Assembly: GCF_027667425.1 (NCBI RefSeq)
Contig: NZ_JAQEGR010000003.1
Span: 62,001 to 126,000 of the forward strand
Length of the DNA: 64,000 nucleotides
DNA from: Fusicatenibacter saccharivorans
GTDB lineage: Bacteria > Bacillota > Clostridia > Lachnospirales > Lachnospiraceae
Reading direction: 5' to 3'
A program made the position numbers and the translations under genes. The number at the start of each line of letters is the position of its first letter. Within the stretch, counting starts at the first letter, position 1. This document shows positions 1-8,578 of the stretch, piece by piece. The notes under the pieces are model-generated. The model had not been told where the DNA came from. It was given only the letters and a program-made list of their open reading frames with translations, and searched no databases.

Positions 1-1
1 C

Positions 2-988
2 AAAGATTATCAACGGATTTCACAGTATTTTTTCTTCGGCATGCTGGTGGCATTTGTCCTTGCCCTGATTTTACACTTTATTCTGAAGTGGGAGACAACA
101 TGGAGTATGCTGTTTTCTCTGACGATCGGATTTTTTGTGACGGCAACGCTGGAAAATGCGCTGATCCGCCGGTATTTTGTGCGAAATAGCAATCATTACC
201 GGCCGGTACTGCAGTATTTTAGGAAATATTGGAAATTGATTTTTACAAACTTTTTGTATATCCTTGGGTTATACATTCACAATTTTGTGTTCTGGACAAC
301 GGATATGCGGATGGAGATTGCAAAAAGTTTCGTATGTAACCAGCCATACGATATGGCATCCTGTCTCGCCATGTTTACCAACATTTCCGCAACGATCATC
401 TTTATTGCGCGTGTGGAGATGAACTTTCACGAAAAATATAAACTGTACTCGGAGGCAGTCATCGGCGGAAAAGGCGCCGATATTGACAATGCGAAGAAAC
501 GGATGTTCCGTCAGCTTTCCAGTGAACTGATGACACTGGCGCGGTTACAGTTTATCATTTCTGTTGTGGTTTATCTGATCTGTGTTATTCTGCTACCAGG
601 GGAGGGATTTTCCGGTATGACACTGAAAATTTATCCGTCACTTGCGGTTGGATATTTTATTCTGTTTCTGATGTATGCGGAAATTATCTTCCTGTATTAT
701 TTTGACGATCTGACAGGGGCAATCTGGACAGCGATCGTGTTTTGCCTGGTGACATGGATTGGCAGTCTGATTGCAACACATTTACCGGTGATCTGGTATG
801 GCGCCGGGGTCATAGCAGGAGCATTTGCAGGATGGAGTGTGGCATATGCGAGACTGCGATGGGTAGAAAAAAACATGGACAGACATGTCTTTTGCCGTGG
901 AAATCTGATTCCTCAGGGAAAGGGGAAACGGCCATCCGGTATGGTTTATGAAAGAAAAGCAGAGCAAGAGCAGAAGGAGGAAGCGTAA
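2..988 (+). CDS. pelG: PelG-like exopolysaccharide export membrane protein (5' partial)
   Basis: The frame is open from the window edge, so the gene starts upstream; the first visible residues read KDYQRISQYFFFG and an internal Met lies at base 41. About 329 residues remain, with at least seven hydrophobic segments, ending in a charged tail rich in Glu and Lys. The stretch around NFVFWTTDM, followed by a PYDMASCLAMFTN segment and RVEMNFHEKYKLY, resembles the second half of PelG, the polytopic polysaccharide-transporter (PST)-type protein that works with the glycosyltransferase PelF to export Pel polysaccharide in Pseudomonas and in Gram-positive bacteria. It abuts the next gene with no gap (TAA then ATG), so both are probably one operon with upstream pel genes. 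The PelG assignment is by remembered family pattern; a generic PST flippase is the alternative. Confidence 0.72.
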   Translation, partial: KDYQRISQYFFFGMLVAFVLALILHFILKWETTWSMLFSLTIGFFVTATLENALIRRYFVRNSNHYRPVLQYFRKYWKLIFTNFLYILGLYIHNFVFWTTDMRMEIAKSFVCNQPYDMASCLAMFTNISATIIFIARVEMNFHEKYKLYSEAVIGGKGADIDNAKKRMFRQLSSELMTLARLQFIISVVVYLICVILLPGEGFSGMTLKIYPSLAVGYFILFLMYAEIIFLYYFDDLTGAIWTAIVFCLVTWIGSLIATHLPVIWYGAGVIAGAFAGWSVAYARLRWVEKNMDRHVFCRGNLIPQGKGKRPSGMVYERKAEQEQKEEA

Positions 989-1372
989 ATGAGCACAGCA
1001 GCAATTGTAAAAGCTTGCGTTATTTTGATGGGAATTGGAATTATGATCGTTACCTTCGTGCTTCATGCGAAAAAGAAGCTGACCGTAAACCTGGCAGTTA
1101 CCTGGGAACTGCTTGGAATTGCAGCAATCTTAAGCGGAGCGGTTCCGAGATTTTCCGGATGGAGCAGCCGGATCGGGCTTGGGAGCCTCGTTGTTCTTCT
1201 GATCACAGCGCTTCTGGTTCTGTGGGGCGTTTACCAGATGACAATTCAGATCTCTTCCCTGTTAATGAAAAACCAGGAACTGGCGATTCTGGTTTCTCTT
1301 TTGAACCAGGAGAATGAAAGAATTCTGAGAGAACTGGAAAAACTGACGGGCAAAAATGCAAGAGAGTTATAA
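989..1372 (+). CDS. DUF2304-type small membrane protein
   Basis: A 127-residue protein with three predicted membrane segments (about residues 5-25, 35-52, 62-85) and a C-terminal amphipathic, coiled-coil-like tail containing NQENERILRELEKL. This layout is that of DUF2304 proteins, which usually sit beside glycosyltransferases in polysaccharide or lipid-glycosylation loci; their biochemical role is not established. An AGGAGGAAGCG ribosome site lies inside the end of the upstream PelG-like gene and the ATG follows its stop directly, so translation is probably coupled. A glycosyltransferase gene follows after 23 bases. Function is inferred only from the neighbourhood. Confidence 0.65.
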   Translation: MSTAAIVKACVILMGIGIMIVTFVLHAKKKLTVNLAVTWELLGIAAILSGAVPRFSGWSSRIGLGSLVVLLITALLVLWGVYQMTIQISSLLMKNQELAILVSLLNQENERILRELEKLTGKNAREL

Positions 1373-1395
1373 GGGAATAGAAGAAGGAAGAACGA

Positions 1396-2598
1396 ATGAA
1401 GAAAATTTTGTTTGTGATCAACACCCTTGGCCGGGCGGGAGCGGAAACAGCGCTGCTGGAACTTTTGCGCCGCCTGGATGCGGAGGAATATGAAATTTCA
1501 CTTTACGTACTTTTGGGGCAGGGTGAAATGATTTCCCAGGTACCGCAGAGGGTACATGTGAAAAATAAGAAAATCTGTACCGCTTCTGTGCTGTCCGGTG
1601 CGGGGCGGAGAAAACTGATACAGACATCTTTTCTGGCGTTTTTCCGCCATGGTCGCACCATAAAGAAAATGCAATATGTGATACAAAATTTTTTCCGAAT
1701 GAAAAAAACTGGAAACATTCAGCCGGACAAGCTGCTCTGGCGTGTAATTTCGGATGGAGCAGACCGATTTTCGGAAACCTTCGATCTGGCGGTTGCTTAC
1801 CTGGAAGGCGGTTCTGCTTATTACGTTGCCGATCATGTGAATGCTAAGAAAAAAGCTGCCTTTGTCCATATTGCATACGGCAATTCCGGTTATACAAGGG
1901 AAATGGATCGGGACTGCTACGAAAAGATGGATCAGATCTTTACCGTTTCGCAGGAGACGCGCCGTCATTTTCTGGAATTTTATCCGGAATATGAGAAGAA
2001 AGTGCAGGTTTTTCACAATATTCTCGATACAGACCGGATTGCGCGTGAGGCGCAGCTGCCGGGCGGTTTTTCAGATTCCTATACAGGAATTCGAATCTTA
2101 ACTGTCGGAAGACTGGCCTATCAGAAAGCATATGACATCGCAATTCCGGCCATGAAAAAGATCCGCGAAGATGGCTATGAGGCGCGATGGTATGTACTGG
2201 GAGAGGGATCCGAGAGAAATGCGCTCGAAAAGCAGATTGCAGAGCTTGGCCTGCAGGAAGATTTCCAGCTGCCGGGTGCAAAAGAGAATCTGTTTCCTTA
2301 TTATGCACAGTGTGATCTCTACGTTCATGCAACACGGTTTGAAGGAAAAAGCATCGCCATCCAGGAAGCGCAGACACTTGGCTGTGCTGTGATTGCATCG
2401 GACTGTGCGGGAAACAGAGAGCAGATTGTGGACGGGGAAGATGGTCTTCTCTGTACGCTGACACCGGAAGGCATTGCCGAAAAAGTAGAAGAACTGCTGG
2501 ATGATCCGAAGAAACGGGAACGGCTTGCAGCAGCGGCAAAACAGAAAATGAACGGTCAGACAGAGGAAATCTGGAAACTGCTGAATCTAATGAAATGA
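1396..2598 (+). CDS. Glycosyltransferase family 4 (GT-B fold)
   Basis: A 400-residue cytoplasmic glycosyltransferase. The N-terminus KKILFVINTLGRAGAETALLE is the usual GT4 acceptor-domain start, with the glycine-rich GRAGAE loop. The C-terminal nucleotide-sugar domain has ILTVGRLAYQKAYDIAI, then WYVLGEGSERNALEKQI, and a conserved E-x7-E region (FEGKSIAIQEAQTLG). It probably moves a sugar from a nucleotide donor onto a growing surface glycan. It sits between the PelG/DUF2304 pair and a GT2 gene, 14 bases from the latter, consistent with one operon. It is not a clear PelF; donor and acceptor cannot be read from the sequence. Confidence 0.85.
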   Translation: MKKILFVINTLGRAGAETALLELLRRLDAEEYEISLYVLLGQGEMISQVPQRVHVKNKKICTASVLSGAGRRKLIQTSFLAFFRHGRTIKKMQYVIQNFFRMKKTGNIQPDKLLWRVISDGADRFSETFDLAVAYLEGGSAYYVADHVNAKKKAAFVHIAYGNSGYTREMDRDCYEKMDQIFTVSQETRRHFLEFYPEYEKKVQVFHNILDTDRIAREAQLPGGFSDSYTGIRILTVGRLAYQKAYDIAIPAMKKIREDGYEARWYVLGEGSERNALEKQIAELGLQEDFQLPGAKENLFPYYAQCDLYVHATRFEGKSIAIQEAQTLGCAVIASDCAGNREQIVDGEDGLLCTLTPEGIAEKVEELLDDPKKRERLAAAAKQKMNGQTEEIWKLLNLMK

Positions 2599-2611
2599 GG
2601 CGGACATACAT

Positions 2612-3430
2612 ATGAGACAAAAAGAGGTACTGCTGATTATTCCGGCATACAACGAGGAAAAAAATATAGAAAAGGTCATGAAACAGCTGGCGCAGCCGGA
2701 GATAGCAGATATTGTTGATGTGCTGGTCATGAACGATGCTTCTTCTGACAATACCAACTGGCTGGCGAAGGAATATGGCTGTGCGGTGGTTACTCATGTT
2801 TTTAATCTGGGATATGGCAGTGGGCTGCAGCTTGGATATAAATATGCAATCCGAAGGGGCTATTCTTATGTTATTCAGATGGATGCGGATGGGCAGCACG
2901 ATGTGTGCAATATCCCGAAAATTTACCAGAGATTAAAGGAAAAAGATGATGATGGAAGAACGCCGGACATTGTGCTTGGATCCCGTTTCATGAAGGGGAG
3001 TACAGAGTTTGAAGTTTCCTTTGCAAAAAAAATGGCATTTGTCCTGTTTCGAAAAATGCTGTATTTGGCAACTGGACGGAAAATTGCGGATCCGACAACC
3101 GGACTGCAGGGTTTAAGCCGGAAAGCTGTTTTATACTATTCCAAATATAATCATTTCGATGATAAATATCCGGATACTAATATGATTACTCAGATGCTGC
3201 TTCTTGATTTTAAAGTTGTGGAGATTCCAGCTGTTATGCATGCTCGGACTTCGGGGAAAAGCATGCATTCTGGTTTGAAGCCAATCTGGTATATGATGCG
3301 GATGTTTTACAGTGTCCTGGCTGTGATTTTCCGGTGTAAGGTATTGAAAATGGATGCAGGAGCAGGACGGATTGATGTGGAGAGAGAAGATAAAAAGTAT
3401 CCTGAGCTGGCAGAAGGGAAGAGAAGCTAA
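2612..3430 (+). CDS. Glycosyltransferase family 2 (dolichyl/polyprenyl-phosphate-mannose-synthase-like)
   Basis: A 272-residue GT-A enzyme. It begins LLIIPAYNEEKNIEKVM, has the acceptor loop MNDASSDNT, and the metal-binding DAD-type motif in IQMDADGQHD (residues about 89-98). GSRFMKGS and the later DPTTGLQGLSRKA match DPM1/GtrB-like enzymes that load a sugar onto polyprenyl phosphate at the inner membrane face. Such GT2 proteins often partner with DUF2304 proteins, and one lies three genes upstream. A C-terminal hydrophobic stretch near WYMMRMFYSVLAVIF could anchor it to the membrane. Its 3' end overlaps the following gene by up to 56 bases in a different frame. Confidence 0.85.
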   Translation: MRQKEVLLIIPAYNEEKNIEKVMKQLAQPEIADIVDVLVMNDASSDNTNWLAKEYGCAVVTHVFNLGYGSGLQLGYKYAIRRGYSYVIQMDADGQHDVCNIPKIYQRLKEKDDDGRTPDIVLGSRFMKGSTEFEVSFAKKMAFVLFRKMLYLATGRKIADPTTGLQGLSRKAVLYYSKYNHFDDKYPDTNMITQMLLLDFKVVEIPAVMHARTSGKSMHSGLKPIWYMMRMFYSVLAVIFRCKVLKMDAGAGRIDVEREDKKYPELAEGKRS

Positions 3431-4757
3431 AGGCAGGGCAGAAAAGAAAGAATTTCCAGAACTGCGGGGAAAACAGGATAAAAAAGAGCTTTTCCAGAAA
3501 GCGATACTTCAGGAAAGCAGGAAAGCGATACAGAATCCCGGGTGTGGCTGGTATCATTTATATACTTTCAACGCGGCGCAAACCGGGGAACCGCTCTACA
3601 TCGCCTGTGAAGAGGAAGAACTTGTCCTTCTCAGAATTGATATCGGAGCATTCCGGGACAAGCCGATTTCAGAACCGTCTCTGGAATGGATTCGAAGGAT
3701 TCTGGCATTTTTTCGGGAGAAAAGAAAAGGAATGATCCTGCGGTTTTCCTATGATCTTGAGGGAAAAGGACTGGAGAAAGAGCCGGGCAGTATCCGTCTG
3801 GTGGAAGAACATATGCAGCAGATCGGAGAAGTCATTCGGGAATATGCGGACGATATTTTTGCAGTACAGGGAATTCTGATCGGGAACTGGGGCGAAATGC
3901 ACGGTTCCCGTTATCTGACCCCGGATGCCTTTCGAACCCTGACCGATACCATGATAAAAGCAGTGGACGGCGCCTGCCCGGTTGCAGTGCGGAAACCGGC
4001 GCAGTGGCGGGAACTGACTTTGGGATGGACGGAGCAGGAAAAGAAAAAACTGACTCTGTTTAACGATGGGATATTCGGATCGGAAACGGATCTTGGAACG
4101 TATGGCACACTGTCACCGGAAACACCGGGACAGAAAATCTGCAGCCGGGAAGAAGAACTGGAATGGCAGAAAAACGAAATGTGCGGAAAATTTTGCGGCG
4201 GAGAGGCCATATGGGGAAGTGGGGCAGAACCGGCTCCTTTCGTCTCGGCCCCAAAAGCAATGGCGGATCTCGAAAGAATGCATATTTCCTATCTGAACAG
4301 TACGTATGATTTACGACGGCTGGAACAATGGAAAGCAGAAACGGTCGAGGACGAAAGCGGCCTGGAGGCAATTGGAAAACGTCTCGGCTATCGGTTTGTT
4401 GTGGAAGGTGTGGAGTTTGTTTCGGAAAGGGAAGAACTTCAGATTACACTGGAAAACAAAGGATTTGCAGAACTGACCGAAGAGGCAGACTGTTATCTGG
4501 AGCTGGAAAGAAACGGAACGCTTCAGAAAAAAATACAGATTGCAACAGATGCGAGACTCTGGAAGAGCGGAGAAAAAACCACTCTTTGCCAGAAAATAAA
4601 ACTGCCTGCGGAATTAGCAGAACCAGAAGAACAGAAACTGTATCTGGCGCTGTACCGCAGGCGGGATGGAAGAACTATTTCATTTGCCAATCAGGGAGAA
4701 AAACAGGGACGCCCCTTTTTGGGAATTTTCAAAATTGACCCGATTGTTTTAATATAA
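3375..4757 (+). CDS. DUF4832/DUF4874-family protein, cytosolic form
   Basis: About 460 residues without a signal peptide or membrane segment. It carries a beta/alpha-barrel-like N-terminal DUF4874 part (GCGWYHLYTF; ILRFSYDLEGKG; GILIGNWGEMHGSRYL) and a DUF4832 part (LTLFNDGIFG; DLERMHISYLNST; a beta-rich tail). These domains are common beside polysaccharide genes and look glycoside-hydrolase-like, but no activity is established. The start is uncertain: Met at 3375 is chosen because an AGGA lies seven bases before it; Met at 3354 is possible. Either start overlaps the GT2 gene. The stop overlaps by nine bases the stop of the paralogue on the opposite strand. Absence of a secretion signal is odd given the secreted-looking paralogue. 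Confidence 0.75.
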   Translation: MWREKIKSILSWQKGREAKGRAEKKEFPELRGKQDKKELFQKAILQESRKAIQNPGCGWYHLYTFNAAQTGEPLYIACEEEELVLLRIDIGAFRDKPISEPSLEWIRRILAFFREKRKGMILRFSYDLEGKGLEKEPGSIRLVEEHMQQIGEVIREYADDIFAVQGILIGNWGEMHGSRYLTPDAFRTLTDTMIKAVDGACPVAVRKPAQWRELTLGWTEQEKKKLTLFNDGIFGSETDLGTYGTLSPETPGQKICSREEELEWQKNEMCGKFCGGEAIWGSGAEPAPFVSAPKAMADLERMHISYLNSTYDLRRLEQWKAETVEDESGLEAIGKRLGYRFVVEGVEFVSEREELQITLENKGFAELTEEADCYLELERNGTLQKKIQIATDARLWKSGEKTTLCQKIKLPAELAEPEEQKLYLALYRRRDGRTISFANQGEKQGRPFLGIFKIDPIVLI

Positions 4758-6164
4758 TTTGCTGATTTCGAGCGTACCAATCGAAAATCCATGCGTATCA
4801 TGAGAAAATGTGTTTGCGGGCAAAATTTCCCTTTGCAGAACAGGATCCGTCATCTGGAAATATACCGTATAACTGCCTTTGGTGAGTCTCGCAAGCGGGA
4901 GAGAAATAGAGAGCTCTGCAGTAGTCCCCGGTATCCAGAATCTGGAATCCGAAGAGATGGGAAATGAGAAAACCTCACCATCGGAAGAAACCAGGGTGAG
5001 CTGTAAATCCAGTTTTCGATAGCAGACAGAAAAACCAACATTTTCCAGCCGTATCTGAAAATCAGACGAATCCAAAGCAGTGTCCTGGATGACATAGCGG
5101 TATCCCAGATGACGCTCGATATAATCATAGCCGGACAATCCGTTAAAAACGGAAGCTTTGTCTTTGTAAGCAGCTGCTTTCCATTTATCCAGAACCGCGG
5201 GATCGTGTTCCGAATTCAGATAGGAGACATGCATGCGCGATAAATCCTGAATGGCATGTGCGAGATCATTCAATGGGTTATCCAGAGTGACCTCGCCGCC
5301 GTTTGGGACGAAATTGCAGAGTTCATTCTGGAAGGAAAGCTCATCCTCACGAACCCAGGCGGAACGGTAAGTGTCTGCGGAGGCAGCGGTATCACCATAA
5401 GTGCCGGTATCGTTGGCCGTTCCGAGCATACCATCGTTAAACAGTCCAAGCCGGGAGGAAAGCGAACCATCAAAAGCTGTTTCCTTTGTCGGCCGTTCGG
5501 AGGAATCCAGAATTTTCCGCCTCTGTACCGGTGTGCGGACAGACAGAAAAACCGAAGGATCCGTTACCTCTGCCAGATGGTGCATCAGGGTAGTACAGTC
5601 CTCATCGGACATGTAGTGAGAATTGTTCATTTCCCCGCAGTTTCCGACAAAAATGCCCTGCATCAGAAAAACACAGTCCGTGTAGCGATTTACAACTTCA
5701 GCTGTCTGGTCCATGTGACGCAGAATTTGCTCCAGACTTTGCGGCTCTGTTTCCATTGCTTTTCCATCCCAGTCGTAGAGAAAACGTAAGATCACCTGAC
5801 TGCCATGTCTCTGCCAGGCAGAGAGAATGGTATCAAGCTGGGAAAGAGCTGAATCGGAGAGATCTTCGTTTGAAAAATTCTGCAGATTCACTTCCAGCAT
5901 GACAATTCCCTGCCTGTTTTTGGCGTCGGAATCAGAGGCGGCAGGAAGATTCGAGAGCGAATCGCTTCCAAGAACATAGCCATACATGTGATAAAATCCA
6001 ATGTATGGATTGGATAACTCGTCTGCGGATTCTGTGCATGGTTCCGGCATGTAATTCGCACGATAAAAAGAACGGATACCAAGAAATGCGAACAGTGCAA
6101 GGAATACCAGAAGCAGAAGAAAAAACAGAAGATAAGAAAATGATTTTTTTCTATTTGTTTTCAT
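4749..6164 (-). CDS. DUF4832/DUF4874-family protein with N-terminal membrane anchor
   Basis: A 471-residue paralogue of the convergent gene ending at 4757. The N-terminus has a basic stretch (KTNRKKSFSY) and one long hydrophobic helix ending FLGIRSFY, so the body is probably outside the membrane. Shared landmarks are GFYHMYGY, GIFVGNCGEMNNSHYM, LGLFNDGMLG, LSRMHVSYLNSEHDP and HLGYRYVI. The start at 6164 is preferred to an upstream Met at 6197 because a GGAAAGG lies nine bases before it. The paralogues probably act on, or bind, the same surface glycan on opposite sides of the membrane; this is inferred from topology and locus only. Confidence 0.78.
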   Translation of the reverse strand: MKTNRKKSFSYLLFFLLLLVFLALFAFLGIRSFYRANYMPEPCTESADELSNPYIGFYHMYGYVLGSDSLSNLPAASDSDAKNRQGIVMLEVNLQNFSNEDLSDSALSQLDTILSAWQRHGSQVILRFLYDWDGKAMETEPQSLEQILRHMDQTAEVVNRYTDCVFLMQGIFVGNCGEMNNSHYMSDEDCTTLMHHLAEVTDPSVFLSVRTPVQRRKILDSSERPTKETAFDGSLSSRLGLFNDGMLGTANDTGTYGDTAASADTYRSAWVREDELSFQNELCNFVPNGGEVTLDNPLNDLAHAIQDLSRMHVSYLNSEHDPAVLDKWKAAAYKDKASVFNGLSGYDYIERHLGYRYVIQDTALDSSDFQIRLENVGFSVCYRKLDLQLTLVSSDGEVFSFPISSDSRFWIPGTTAELSISLPLARLTKGSYTVYFQMTDPVLQREILPANTFSHDTHGFSIGTLEISKLY

Positions 6165-6360
6165 AAAGGAAAGCCTTTCCAAAAGGGATACTGCCATTCA
6201 CAGGTATCTGGAAACGGCAGCAACGATAGCAGGTATTAGATATATGATACCATTTTAATGTTACAAAATCCATGAAAACAGTGGAAAATAAGAGTGATGT
6301 AAAATTACGGAACTGTTTACCCGCGTAGCATGTTATAAAAACGAGAAGAAGGAGGAACTT

Positions 6361-7884
6361 ATGCGCATTAAAAATTTATTCCGAAACAGTTTTTTCAGTA
6401 TGCTTTCACAGTTTGCGCTTCTGATCCTCGGCTTTTTCAGCCAGCGTGCCATGAACCTGTACATGGGCGCGGAGCTGGTTGGAATGAATGGTGTTATTTC
6501 CAATGTCATCAATATCCTTTCCGTGACGGAGCTTGGCATATCCACGGCAATCGTTTACCATTTGTATGGCGCGCTTGCAAGAAAGGATGAGGCAGAGATT
6601 GCATCGCTGATGAATCTTTACCGAAAGGCATATCACGTCTTTGCTGTTCTTGTATTTGCGGCGGGAATGGCGGTTCTGCCGTTCATCCACCTTTTTATGA
6701 AAAATAACAGTTATTCGTTATCCTATATCCGCGTTCTGTATGCGATGTGGCTGGTTCGAACCGTTCTTTCTTATCTTTTAACGTACCGGAAGTCGTTGCT
6801 GATTGCGGATCAGAAAGAATACATTGCAAGCATCACCGGACTGATTTTAAATGTGGTCAGCTATCTGGCGATTATTCTGCTGGTTACATGGGAACAGAAT
6901 TATCTGCTGGCGCTTGGTATTGGAACCGTAACGGAAGTCGTGCTGAATATCTGGATCAGCTGGTATGTGGAGCAGAAATATCCGTTTTTGCGCCAGCGGA
7001 GAAAAGAAAAGAGCACATCGTCTCTGACGAAAAGAATTGTAAGAGATCTGAAAAGCCTGTTTATTTCCAGAATTTCAGAAAAAATGCTGTATTGCACGGA
7101 CAACCTGATTATTTCCGGTTTTATCGGGGTCGGTACGGTAGGACGATATGCAAATTACTGTATGATTACGCAGGCGATCAGCAATATTCTCACGATCCTT
7201 GCGAATACGATCCAGCCGACGGTCGGAGATTATTTTACAGAAAAAAATCGTCAGAGAAATTATGAGATTCTGCGGCAATTGACCTTTGGCTTTTTCTGCA
7301 TTGCGTCGGTTGTATCGGTTGGCCTGTTTTCTCTGATTACACCATTTGTCCGTGATATCTGGCTTGGTCCTTCCTACGAACTTGGCTGGGGAATTACTGT
7401 TTTTTGTATTGTAGTATTGCTGGTTCGAATTATGGGATTGCCGCTCAGCCTTGTGATGGGCGTGACGGGACTGTTTGAAAAAGAGAAAAATGTCGGAGCA
7501 TCCTCCGCACTTCTTAATCTGATCGTGTCACTGGCACTTGTAAAACCGTATGGGATGGCAGGCGTTCTGCTTGGAACCTTACTGTCTTATCTGCTGCAGA
7601 TCTTGTATCGGTATATCATTTATTTCCGGGATTTCCTCGAGATGCCGGGAGAGGCGCTGCGGTATGCGCAGGATATCGGAGAGTATCTGGCAGTCATAGC
7701 GGGCGAAGTTCTGCTGATGCAGAAAATCGTACCACTGATATACGGAGCAGGCGGTATGCTTCTGTTCTGCGTCTGCTTTCTCCTGTGTATTGCGATTCCG
7801 CTGCTGCTGGATCTGGTGATCTTTGGAAGAGGCTGGAGACTTCAGAGCATTGTAACCATGGTGAAGGGAATGCGAAAAGCCTGA
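6361..7884 (+). CDS. Wzx-type oligosaccharide flippase (PST/MOP superfamily)
   Basis: A 507-residue, strongly hydrophobic protein with about 12-14 predicted helices. It starts RIKNLFRNSFFSMLSQFALLI and has the early SQRAMNLYMGAELVGMNGV element common to Gram-positive polysaccharide transporters. The likely role is flipping undecaprenyl-linked repeat units across the membrane for the glycan made by this locus. AAGGAGGAAC six bases before the ATG is an excellent ribosome site. The gene stands alone on the + strand between two minus-strand genes, so it has its own promoter somewhere in 6,200-6,350, which I could not define. Confidence 0.85.
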   Translation: MRIKNLFRNSFFSMLSQFALLILGFFSQRAMNLYMGAELVGMNGVISNVINILSVTELGISTAIVYHLYGALARKDEAEIASLMNLYRKAYHVFAVLVFAAGMAVLPFIHLFMKNNSYSLSYIRVLYAMWLVRTVLSYLLTYRKSLLIADQKEYIASITGLILNVVSYLAIILLVTWEQNYLLALGIGTVTEVVLNIWISWYVEQKYPFLRQRRKEKSTSSLTKRIVRDLKSLFISRISEKMLYCTDNLIISGFIGVGTVGRYANYCMITQAISNILTILANTIQPTVGDYFTEKNRQRNYEILRQLTFGFFCIASVVSVGLFSLITPFVRDIWLGPSYELGWGITVFCIVVLLVRIMGLPLSLVMGVTGLFEKEKNVGASSALLNLIVSLALVKPYGMAGVLLGTLLSYLLQILYRYIIYFRDFLEMPGEALRYAQDIGEYLAVIAGEVLLMQKIVPLIYGAGGMLLFCVCFLLCIAIPLLLDLVIFGRGWRLQSIVTMVKGMRKA

Positions 7885-7941
7885 TGCAATAGAAATTTCT
7901 CTGTGCATTTTGAAAAAAATTCGGAGAGGACAATGAAAAAA

Positions 7942-8379
7942 TCAGTGCTTCTGAAAAAACCTGCGGAAAAAAGCCGTTACCGACCAGAAAAACGGGCGGA
8001 CAGGGCGTAAAAAGAGCCAGATGGAAGAAAGCATCCGATAAATTGGATACGAAACAGAAAACGATTTTCCATTGCGTACGACACCAGTCAGTTTTCCATG
8101 AATCTGCTCCGGGGAAAGAGGTCCTTCCACTTCGGTCTGATTGTCCCCGACCAGATAGAAGCCATCCCTGGTAATTCGGCAGATGCGGTGCAGAACAAGG
8201 ATTCCCTGCACACGGCGATACAGAATTACATCGCCGCGATGAAGTTCGGAAGGAACACAGTGTTCAATGACAGCTTCGTCCCGGCCCGGAAGAAAAAGAG
8301 GATACATACTGTAGCCCTGCGGTTTCAGTTTGACGGCAGAACCGTTTTTTAAAAGTTGTTCAATATCGTAAGTGTACAT
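7942..8379 (-). CDS. S24/S26 peptidase, SipW-like signal peptidase
   Basis: A 145-residue protein. It has the catalytic Ser motif in GYSMYPLFLPGRDE (about residues 20-33), the GDVILYRR strand, VLHRI and the GDNQTEVEGPL box typical of type I signal peptidases. The second catalytic residue looks like His in LVLHRI rather than Lys, as in the S26B (SipW/ER-type) branch. A C-terminal hydrophobic segment (IWLFLRPVRPFFWSVTAFF) could anchor it. The start at 8379 is chosen over an upstream Met at 8427 because GGAG lies six bases before it. It is divergent from the PqqD-kinase/ABC operon, and such small S26 peptidases recur with PqqD/HPr-kinase/ABC sets; a dedicated processing role is inferred. Confidence 0.82.
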   Translation of the reverse strand: MYTYDIEQLLKNGSAVKLKPQGYSMYPLFLPGRDEAVIEHCVPSELHRGDVILYRRVQGILVLHRICRITRDGFYLVGDNQTEVEGPLSPEQIHGKLTGVVRNGKSFSVSYPIYRMLSSIWLFLRPVRPFFWSVTAFFRRFFQKH

Positions 8380-8578
8380 AAAAAACTCCATTTGGCGGAT
8401 ACGCCGAACCGACGAAATGCGTGGCATTTTGACGAGTGGCTCTGAATAGTTACCTGAATTTTATTATAACAGCTTACCCTGAAAATAAAAAGGATGATGA
8501 GCAGAAAAAGCATAACTTTACATACAAAACGAAAGACAGCAAATATAAGAAAACAAACACAGGAAGGGAAATCAGATT

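Noticed and set aside
5256..5789. A + strand reading frame of 177 codons
   Set aside because: It is antisense to the DUF4832 paralogue, has no ribosome site and no protein-like composition.
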